Source: CAISKJ01 sp046351555 (GTDB taxonomy: Bacteria > Myxococcota_A > Polyangia > Polyangiales > Ga0077539). Taken from it: a stretch of DNA of 64,000 bases. Positions 8,255 through 16,200 of this stretch are shown in pieces. Position 1 is the first letter of the stretch, and each line of letters begins with the position of its first letter. Made by a program: the position numbers and the translations under genes. The stretch is taken from contig JAXLYI010000015.1 of the NCBI GenBank assembly GCA_046351555.1, positions 62,001-126,000 of the forward strand, written 5' to 3'. The notes beneath the pieces were generated by a model. It ran no database searches, was not told the DNA's origin, and saw nothing but the letters and a program-made list of their open reading frames with translations.

Positions 8255-10068
8255 CGGGGCGCTCCGTCGGGCTGGAGGACGCGGAGCTTCACGAGGGCCG
8301 ACTCCACCGCGCCGGTGGCCGTCTGCCCGAGGCCGCAGATGGAGGCGTCGCGCATCGCCTGGGCGAGCTCCTGGAGCAGCGCGAGCTCGCTCTCGACGTC
8401 GCCGTGGGGCGCCCCCTCGGTGAGCCGGGTGACGAGCTCCTCCTGGCGCACGGTGCCGACGCGGCAGGGGACGCACTGGCCGCACGACTCGTCGCGGAAG
8501 AAGGCCGCGATGCGCCGGAGGAGCGCGCCCATGGCCATCGCGTCGTCGACCACGAACACCACCCCCGACCCGAGCGTCGCGCCCGCGCGCCGGGAATCTT
8601 CGAGCGTCAGCGGGAGGCCGAGCGCGTCGGGGCCCACGAAGCTCCCGGCCGCGCCGCCGAGCAGCACCGCGCGCAGCGAACGGCCCTCGCGGAGACCGCC
8701 CGCGCGCTCGATGAGTTCGCCGAGCGTCGCGCCGAAGGGGAGCTCGTACACGCCCGGGCGCCGCACCGCGCCCGACAGGCAGAAGAGCCTCGTGCCGGGC
8801 GACTCCTTCGTGCCCACCGCGCGAAACGCCGCCGCGCCCTCGCGGACGACGAAGGGCGCGTTGGCGAGCGTCTCGACGTTGTGGATGAGCGTCGGCTGCC
8901 CGAAGAGCCCCACCTCCACGGGGAAGGGCGGCTTGCTGCGCGGCTCGCCGCGGTAGCCCTCGATCGAGTTGAGCAGCGCCGTCTCCTCGCCGCAGATGTA
9001 CGCCCCCGCGCCGCGGCGGACCTCGATGTCGAAGCGGAAGCCCCGCCCGAGGACGTCGTCGCCGAGGAGGCCGCGCCGCCGCGCGTGGTCGATCGCGTGC
9101 TGGAGGCGCTCGGCCGCGAGGGGGTACTCCGCGCGGAGGTAGATCCAGCCCCGCTCGGCGCCGACGGCGAAGCCCGCGAGCGTCATCGCCTCGACGACGG
9201 CGAAGGGGTCTCCCTCCATCAGCACGCGGTCTTTGAAGGTGCCCGGCTCGGACTCGTCGGCGTTGCAGACGACGTGGCGTGTGCGCCCGGCGGCCTTCGC
9301 CACCGCGTCCCACTTGCGCCCCGCGGGGAAGGCCGCGCCGCCGCGCCCCGAGAGCCCCGACTCGGTGAGCTCGCGGATCACCCACGCCGGGCCCATCTCC
9401 GCCGCGCGGCGGAGCGCGAGGTACCCGCCGTGCGCCCGGTAGTCGTCGAGGCTCGCCGGGTCGACCTTGCCCACCCGCGCCAGCACCCGCAGCCCGCCTT
9501 CGCCCGCCTGCGGGAGCGCCGCGGGCGGGGGCAGCGGAACCTCGCGCGCGCGCATCGCGTCGACGACGGAGCCCACGGTGGCGTGGCCGAACGCGCGTTC
9601 GAAGGGGCGCTCGCCGGCGGCGGTGAGGAGCGCCGCGGGGGCCTGTTCGCAGAGCCCGAGGCAGGGCGAGCGGTGCCACTCGGCGCCGTCGCGGGCCGCG
9701 CCCGCCGGGGCGTGGTCGCGCGCGAGTGCGTCGCAGAGGGCGTCGGCGCCGGCGGCCTTGCAGGCGATGTCGTCGCAGACGTGGGCCGCCGTGGGGGCGC
9801 GCGGCGCGAGGGCGAAGAGGGCGTAGAAGCTCGCGACGCCGTAGGCCTCCGCGGGCGGCACGTGGAGCCGCTCGGCGAGGTACCCGAGCGCGCCCGGGGT
9901 GACGTGCCCGAAGCGCCGCTGGACGGCGTGGAGCGCGGGGAGCAGCCGGTGCCGCTCGGCGCGGGCGGCGCGCAGCCCCGCGGGCGGGACCCACGCCTCG
10001 CCGAGCGCCGCGTCGACGCAGGCGCGCTCGTCGTCCGAGGGCGGCGTGCGGATCGCTCGGAGGTCCAC
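8251..10068 (-). CDS. NuoE-NuoF fusion, NADH-oxidising diaphorase subunit (FdsGB/HoxF type)
   Basis: The 605-residue protein joins a NuoE-type thioredoxin-like [2Fe-2S] domain (about 25-160, with Cys98, Cys103, Cys136 and Cys140) to a NuoF-type FMN/NADH domain (about 190-600). NuoF markers include GRGGAAFPAGRKWD, the CNADESEPGTFKDR stretch, GAGAYICGEETALL, and a [4Fe-4S] site in ESCGQCVPCR plus a distant Cys in SICGLGQ. Such fusions exchange electrons between NAD(H) and Fe-S partners in NAD-linked formate dehydrogenases and hydrogenases. It is the first gene of a six-gene minus-strand run, and its stop overlaps the next start (ATGA). The start is GTG; no better ATG is seen upstream. Its natural partner here is the truncated alpha-like Fe-S protein. 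Confidence 0.9.
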   Translation of the reverse strand: MDLRAIRTPPSDDERACVDAALGEAWVPPAGLRAARAERHRLLPALHAVQRRFGHVTPGALGYLAERLHVPPAEAYGVASFYALFALAPRAPTAAHVCDDIACKAAGADALCDALARDHAPAGAARDGAEWHRSPCLGLCEQAPAALLTAAGERPFERAFGHATVGSVVDAMRAREVPLPPPAALPQAGEGGLRVLARVGKVDPASLDDYRAHGGYLALRRAAEMGPAWVIRELTESGLSGRGGAAFPAGRKWDAVAKAAGRTRHVVCNADESEPGTFKDRVLMEGDPFAVVEAMTLAGFAVGAERGWIYLRAEYPLAAERLQHAIDHARRRGLLGDDVLGRGFRFDIEVRRGAGAYICGEETALLNSIEGYRGEPRSKPPFPVEVGLFGQPTLIHNVETLANAPFVVREGAAAFRAVGTKESPGTRLFCLSGAVRRPGVYELPFGATLGELIERAGGLREGRSLRAVLLGGAAGSFVGPDALGLPLTLEDSRRAGATLGSGVVFVVDDAMAMGALLRRIAAFFRDESCGQCVPCRVGTVRQEELVTRLTEGAPHGDVESELALLQELAQAMRDASICGLGQTATGAVESALVKLRVLQPDGAPR

Positions 10069-10209
10069 GACGGGACTACATGTACCGAAGGGCGGCGCGC
10101 GGGCGCAAGGGGCGCGACGTGCGCGGGTGCTGTGGAATTTCCCTTGACCGACCGCGCGTGCGCGGCGTCTTCATGGGGCGCGGTGAGGTGCTCGGGCAGC
10201 CACGACGGG

Positions 10210-11934
10210 ATGACGGTGCGCGCGGTGGCGGGCTCGCACACGGTGCTGCTGGGCATCGACCTGACGGCGGCGGCCCGCGCCGGGTGCCTGGGCTTCTCCA
10301 TCGCGCGCACGGAGCTCGGCGCCGCGGGCGACGCGGTGTGGCTGCGCAACCGGCTGCGCTTCCCGGAGGGGGCGGAGGGCTCGGGCGACGGCGCGCCCGA
10401 GGAGGGGTGGGACTTCGCCGTCAACGCCACCGCGGCCCCGGCGCCCGTGGCGTCGGCGGCGACGACGGAGCGGCACCCGTGGCAGGCGTTCCGCTACGTC
10501 GACGCGGACGTGGAGCCGGGGCGGCGCTACCGCTACCGGGTGGTCGCGCGGAGGGGGCGCAGCGACCGGCTGGAGGACGGCGCCGCCGTGGAGCTCACGG
10601 TCGCCACGGAGGACACGGGCGCCGAGGCGACGGCGGTCTTCCTCAACCGCGCCGCCGCGGCGAGCCCGCAGTACATCGAGCGCTTCGGCGACGTCGACCC
10701 CGGCGGGTCGCCCGAGGCGCGGCGGTGGCTCTCGCGCGGGCTGGAGGAGGGGCTCCTCGCCTTCCTGGCGCGGGCGAAGGACGCGCGCTTCAAGCTGCAC
10801 GTGGCGGTCTACGAGTTCCAGAAGCGCGAGCTCCTCGACGCGCTCGCGGCGGCGCGCGACCGCGGCGTCGAGGTGCGGGTCGTCTATCACGGGCGGCAGC
10901 GGGACGCGCGCGACCGCACCGCGGGGGAGAACCGCGCCGCCGCGCGCCGCGCGGGGATCAGCGCGCTGTGCACCCCGCGGGTGGCGGCGCCCGGCGGCGG
11001 CATCAGCCACAACAAGTTCGTCGTGCTCCACGAGGGCGGCGCCCCGGCGGCGGTGTGGACCGGCTCGACCAACTGGACCGACGGCGCGCTCTACGGGCAG
11101 CTCAACGTCGGGCACGCCGTCTACCGCGCGGACGTCGCGGGGCACTTCGAGCGGTACTTCCAGCTCCTCGCCCGCGACCGGCCGGGGGCGGAGATCCGCG
11201 AGGCGCTCGACCGGAGCCTCCCGGTGAGCGCGGTGCGCGCGGCGCACGCGGCGGGCCCCGGCGTGTGGCCCGTCTTCTCGCCACGGGGCTCGCTGGAGGC
11301 CGTGGAGTTCTACGCCGAGGTGTGCGCCCGGGCGCGCTCGCTGATGGTGTGCGCGCCCTTCCTGCTGCACGAGAAGATCCGCGCGGCGCTCGTGAAGGAC
11401 CGGGCGAAGGAGGGGGCCGCGGGCCTGCGCTTCCTCCTGCTCGACCGGCCGGGCAACCTCGGCGACGCCGAGGGGGTCGACCTGCTCGACGCCCGGGGCG
11501 GCGTGGACGTGAGCGTCGCGACCGCGCTCAAGACGCCGCTCCACGACTACCAGCGACGGCAGCTCGTGGGGCGGGAGTCGTTCCACCACGCGGGGGTGCA
11601 CCTGCACGCGAAGCTCATCCTGGCCGACCCGCTCGGGCCCGATCCCACCGTCATCACCGGGTCGGCCAACTACTCCGAGAGCTCGACCACCGACAACGAC
11701 GAGAACACCCTCGTCCTCCGCGGGGACGCCGCGGTGGCGGACATCTACGCGACGGAGTTCATGCGCGTGTTCGACGCGTACCACTTCCGCGGGAGGAACG
11801 CGCAGCGGGAGGCCGCGGGGAGGCCCCTCCAGCTCGCGACCGACGACCGCTGGAGCGAGCGCTACTACGCGCCCTCCGGGGCCGACGGCGACCGGGCCGC
11901 CGCGCGCCGCCTGTTCGCGGGGACGGCGGGCTGA
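10210..11934 (+). CDS. phospholipase D-like (HKD) protein
   Basis: This 574-residue protein has two PLD-superfamily half-sites. The first is H-N-K in SHNKFVVL followed by the GSTNWTDGAL segment; the second is HLHAKLILAD followed by VITGSANYSESSTTDND. The His-x-Lys pairs are intact in both, so a phosphodiesterase or nuclease-type activity with a covalent His intermediate is plausible. Residues 1-130 form an uncharacterised N-terminal domain rich in beta structure, with no signal peptide, suggesting a cytoplasmic location or non-classical export. The ATG at 10210 was chosen because recognisable domain sequence begins right after it; GTG or TTG codons further upstream, near 10132-10144, remain possible. 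The substrate (lipid or nucleic acid) cannot be told. Confidence 0.8.
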   Translation: MTVRAVAGSHTVLLGIDLTAAARAGCLGFSIARTELGAAGDAVWLRNRLRFPEGAEGSGDGAPEEGWDFAVNATAAPAPVASAATTERHPWQAFRYVDADVEPGRRYRYRVVARRGRSDRLEDGAAVELTVATEDTGAEATAVFLNRAAAASPQYIERFGDVDPGGSPEARRWLSRGLEEGLLAFLARAKDARFKLHVAVYEFQKRELLDALAAARDRGVEVRVVYHGRQRDARDRTAGENRAAARRAGISALCTPRVAAPGGGISHNKFVVLHEGGAPAAVWTGSTNWTDGALYGQLNVGHAVYRADVAGHFERYFQLLARDRPGAEIREALDRSLPVSAVRAAHAAGPGVWPVFSPRGSLEAVEFYAEVCARARSLMVCAPFLLHEKIRAALVKDRAKEGAAGLRFLLLDRPGNLGDAEGVDLLDARGGVDVSVATALKTPLHDYQRRQLVGRESFHHAGVHLHAKLILADPLGPDPTVITGSANYSESSTTDNDENTLVLRGDAAVADIYATEFMRVFDAYHFRGRNAQREAAGRPLQLATDDRWSERYYAPSGADGDRAAARRLFAGTAG

Positions 11935-11947
11935 GCGGGGGTGCGCT

Positions 11948-13153
11948 TCAGGCTGGGGCGCGCTGCGCGTCTCTCGCGTCGCCCCAGCGCGCGACGACGA
12001 GCCGCGAGCGCGGGTGCGCGTCCATCAGGGTGTTGAAGGCCGAGTACTCCCGCGCGCGGAGGTACCCGGGCTCCGACGCCCAGGTCGTCTGGCCGCCGTC
12101 CGCGGGGACGCGGCCGCGCTCGAGCACGACGGTCACCTCCTCCGCGTAGTGGTTGACGTCGGAGGGGCCCCGCGCGAGCGTCGTCGTGTCGGCGTCCTTC
12201 ACGTCGTCGAAGCTGCCCACCGCGAGGACGACCTTCGTCTTGTCCCCCTGGCGCTCGACGCGGACGACGGTGATCGCGTGGTCCCAGTCGCTGTCTCCGT
12301 CGTGGTTCATGAAGATCAGCGACCCGGCGCGGAGCGTCTCGAGCGGCACCTCCGCCTTCGTGCGGTCGCCCCCGTTGTCGGTCGCCCACGCCTCGACGGT
12401 CGCGCGCTGGCCCACCGTCGCGCAGGTGATGCCCCCGACGACGGCGACGTTGACGCCGAAGATCATCGAGTGCGTCGGGTCGACCTTCTCGATGTGCTTC
12501 GCCGCCGCGTACTCGGGGCGAAGGGCGCGGTCGCCCACCTTCGAGAAATAGCCCTGCGTGTTCCGCGCGGTGATGCTCGTCCAGGAGAGCCGCGGGAGCG
12601 ACGCGCCGCCGACGCCGGGCATCGGCAGCGCGAGCCCGGTGTCCCGCGCGTACTTCGCGCGAAACTGGTCCATGAAGAACAGCGCCAGCGTCTTGCAGTC
12701 GGCCTCGACCCGGTTGCTCTTCATCACCTCCCAGTAGGCCCCGACGAAGGCGCCGAAGGCGTCGCGCGTCGCCGGGTCCGACCAGCGCGCCTCGGCCGCC
12801 GCGGGCCGGGCGATCGGCGCGAGGCCCCGCGCGGTGAAGTCCGAGAGGTACGCGAGGGGGTCGGGGGCCTTCGCGGCGGCGACCGTCGTGTCCGTCGCCG
12901 CGCGGGCGCGGTCGAGCGCGGCCAGCGTCGCCGCGTCGACCTGCCCGGTCTCCGGGAGCCCGCCCGCCCGCTGAAGCGCGCGGACGGCGCGCTCGGTGCC
13001 CGGCCCGAAGCTCCCGTCGACGGGGACGTCGAGGTGCCCCAGCTCGCCGAGCGCGAGCTGGACGGCGATGACTTGGAGGCCCGTCGCCCCGCGGACGAGC
13101 GGCGCGGTGAGCCCCGACGGGAACTGGTTGCGCAGGTAGACGACGTTCAGCAT
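11948..13153 (-). CDS. peptidoglycan-binding-domain protein with putative Cys/His hydrolase domain
   Basis: The 401-residue protein has no obvious signal peptide. Residues 15-85 look like a PG_binding_1 domain (GATGLQVIAVQLALGELG, then DGSFGPGTERAVRALQ), which normally binds peptidoglycan. The rest is not clearly assignable. Cys153 in EADCKTLALFF and His292 in SDWDHAITVV, separated by the strand-like segment GSLIFMNHDG, are arranged like the Cys and His of NlpC/P60 or CHAP amidases, so a cell-wall hydrolase is a reasonable inference. The ATG start at 13153 follows a SD-like GAGGGG. It is convergent with the PLD gene and divergent from the CHAT-WD40 gene. A TTGACA/TCCCGT pair 18 bases apart at 13175-13204 could be its promoter. 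Confidence 0.6.
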   Translation of the reverse strand: MLNVVYLRNQFPSGLTAPLVRGATGLQVIAVQLALGELGHLDVPVDGSFGPGTERAVRALQRAGGLPETGQVDAATLAALDRARAATDTTVAAAKAPDPLAYLSDFTARGLAPIARPAAAEARWSDPATRDAFGAFVGAYWEVMKSNRVEADCKTLALFFMDQFRAKYARDTGLALPMPGVGGASLPRLSWTSITARNTQGYFSKVGDRALRPEYAAAKHIEKVDPTHSMIFGVNVAVVGGITCATVGQRATVEAWATDNGGDRTKAEVPLETLRAGSLIFMNHDGDSDWDHAITVVRVERQGDKTKVVLAVGSFDDVKDADTTTLARGPSDVNHYAEEVTVVLERGRVPADGGQTTWASEPGYLRAREYSAFNTLMDAHPRSRLVVARWGDARDAQRAPA

Positions 13154-13174
13154 GGTGGACCCCTCGGCCCGAAG

Positions 13175-13204
13175 ACGGGAGCGCACGGGCCCGCCCCGTG
13201 TCAA
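13175..13204 (-). promoter_or_regulatory. putative promoter of the peptidoglycan-binding protein gene
   Basis: Read on the minus strand there is TTGACA at 13204-13199, an 18-base spacer, and TCCCGT at 13180-13175. Transcription would begin near 13168, about 15 bases before the ATG at 13153. The layout matches the other TTGAC/T(A,C)CCGT pairs in this window. Confidence 0.45.
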
Positions 13205-13267
13205 CGCCAATCCGCGGCGAGCGTGAAAAAGTAGACAGCGCGCGCCGCCCCGCGACACTCGACGTCC

Positions 13268-16200
13268 ATGGCGCGGCTCCTCCTCGACTTCACGCGCTCG
13301 GCGCGGGCCAGCGAGGGCTCGGTCGAGGTGCCCGAGGGCGACGTCGAGTACCAGCTCCGCGGCCGCGACCAGGTGCGCCCCGACGTCACCGAGCTCCGCT
13401 GGTCGGCGAGGCTGCGCGAACAACTGGAGTCGCTCCGCGCCCACACCGAGTCGGGCGTCGGCGAGTCGGCCGCGCGCCTCGGCCGCGTCCTCTCGGACTT
13501 CGTCGCGGTCCCGGGCCAGTCCGCGGCGCTCGCCGCCCTCGCGGCCGAGGGCAACCGCGAGCCCTGCGCCCTCACCGTCCGCTCCAACGCGTCGGAGATC
13601 TACCTCCTCCCCTGGGAGCTCCTGACGGTGGGCGACGTCACCCACGTCGGCGCGCTGGAGCGGCTCGCGATCCGCTACGAGTGGCCCGACTCGCGCACCG
13701 CGGCGCCCCCGCCCAACCTCTCCCGCACGAAGCGCGGGCGGGTGGTGTTCGCGTGGTCGGCCGCCGGCGGCAAGGTCGACGCCGCGCCGCACGAGAAGCT
13801 CATCGCGGAGGGCCTCGCCGCCGCGCGGGGCTCCTTCGAACCCGCCCCCGACGACGCCTTCGACGTCGTCGCCAACGCCAGCGCGGCCGCCGTCCGTGAG
13901 CGCCTGGAGCGGGCCCGCGCCGCCGGCGAGCCCGTCGCCGTCCTCCACCTCCTCTGCCATGGCGGCAGCGACGCCGAGGGCACCTTCGGGCTCGCGCTCG
14001 ACGCCGAGGGGGACGGCGGGCGGGTCGACCTCGTGGGGCCGAGCCGCCTCCAGCAGCTCCTCGCGCCGTACGCGGGCCTCGTCCGCCTCGTGGTCGTCTC
14101 CGCTTGCGACGGCGGCAACTCGGGGCCCGTCGGCCACCAGCTCGGGAGCGTCGCCCAGGCCCTCCACCGCGCGGGCTTCGCCGCCGTCATCGCGTCGCGC
14201 CTGCCGCTCTCCTGGGACGGCGCCCGCGCCTTCGCCCGCGCGCTCTACGAGGGCCTCCTGCGCGACCTCCGCCCGGTCGACGAGGCCCTCCTCGCGGCGC
14301 GGCGGGCCCTCGCCTCGCACCCCAGCTACGACTGGGCGAGCCTCCAGCTCTACGCCCGCGAGGCCGACGGCGCGGTCTTCCCCTTCAACGCCCGCCCCTA
14401 CCGCGGCCTGGAGGCGTTCTCGCCCGAGCAGTCGCGCTTCTTCTTCGGCCGCGACGCGCAGGTCGACGAGCTCGTCGACGACCTCGAGGGGCTCGTCGCG
14501 AAGGGGCTGCCGCGCCTCCTGGTGGTGTCGGGCGCGTCGGGCACGGGCAAGTCGTCGATGGTGCTCGCGGGCGCCGTGCCGAAGCTCCGCGCGCGCATGG
14601 GCGACGCGCGCTTCGCGTGGGCCGTGGTGAGGCCCGGCGGCGGCTTCGACGAGGCCCTCCGCGCGGCCGACGCGGCGCTCGCGGCGGCGGCGGGGCGCGA
14701 GCGCTTCCTGCTCGTGGTCGACCAGTTCGAGGAGGTGTTCACCCACGGCGACCGGGCCGCGGCGGAGCGCTTCGTCCGCGCGCTCTGGCGGCGGGCGCAG
14801 GCGCCGTCGTCGCCCCTCTGCGTGCTCGCGACGCTGCGGCTCGACTTCCTCGCCCGCTGCGGCGAGCTCGTGCTCGACGACCAGGGGCTCCGCTTCGACA
14901 AGGTGGCCTGCGACCCGGCCCACCAGGTGCTCGTGCCGCAGATGTCGCCCGCGCAGCTCCGCGATGCCATCGAGCGGCCCGCGCTCTCCGCGGGGATCGC
15001 CCTGGAGCCCAACCTCGCCGACCTCATCGTGCGCGACGTCGAGGCCGAGCCCGGCGCGCTGCCGCTGATGTCCCACGCCCTCTCGCTCCTCTGGCAGCGG
15101 CGCGAGGGCGCGACCCTCACGCGCGCCGCGTACGAGCGCCTCGGGCGCGTGGCCGGCGCGCTCGACGCCCACGCCGACGAGCGCCTCGCCGCCCTCGCCG
15201 ACGGCGCCGAGCGCGACGCCGCGCGGCGGCTCCTCCTGCGGCTCGTCCACGTCGGGACGGGCGGCGCGCCCGACACGCGCCGCCGCGAGGCCGTCGACAC
15301 CCTGCGGCCGCGCGATCCGGCCGCGGCGGCGCGCTTCGACCGCGTGCTGGGGGCGCTCGTCGAGGCGCGGCTGCTGGTCACCGGCGAGCAGACCGGCGCA
15401 CGGCGGACGGTGGAGGTCGCCCACGAGGCGCTGATCCGCACGTGGAAGACGCTGCGCGGCTGGCTCGACCAGGAGCGGGTCGCGCTCGGCCGCCTCGACG
15501 AGCTCCGCGGGTGGACGCGCGAGTGGCAGCGGAGCCCCGACGCGCTGCTCGTCGGGACGCGCCTCGCCGCCGCGGAGGAGCTCGTCGCGCGGCACGCCGA
15601 CGAGCTCGACGGGGACGCGGTCCGCTTCGTCGCGCAGAGCCGCGAGGCCAGCGACGCGCGGGCGCGCCAGGACGAGAGGGCGCAGCGCTTCCGGCGCCAG
15701 GCGCTGCGCGTGGGCTTCGCGGCGATGGGGGCCTTCCTCGTCGTGGTGACGGGGCTGCTCGTGAAGGCGCAGCGGGCGAAGGCCCGCGCCGAGGAGAAGG
15801 AGGCCCGCGCCCTCCGCGCGGAGACGGCGGCGCGCGCGGAGGGCCGGCGCGCGTCGCTCGGCGAGCTCGTGAGCGACGCGGCGCGCCTCCGCACGAGCAC
15901 CGAGGCGCCGGGGTTCGAACTCCTCAACCTCGCCGAGGCAGTGGCGCTGCGCGCGCGGGCGCTGGCCGCGGGGCACCGCCCGCCGCCGCCCGCGGTGGAG
16001 GGCGCGCTCCTGCAAGCGGCCGCCGCCGCGACGCTCCGGCTCCCGCTCGTGGGGCACGAGCGGGCCGTGCGGGCGGTGGCGTTCTCGCCCGATGGGCGGC
16101 GCGTGCTGAGCGCGTCCGACGACGGCACCGCGATGCTCTGGGACGTCCGGGCCGGGCGCCGCGTCGCGACCCTCCGCGGGCACGCGGGCCCCGTCCGCCG

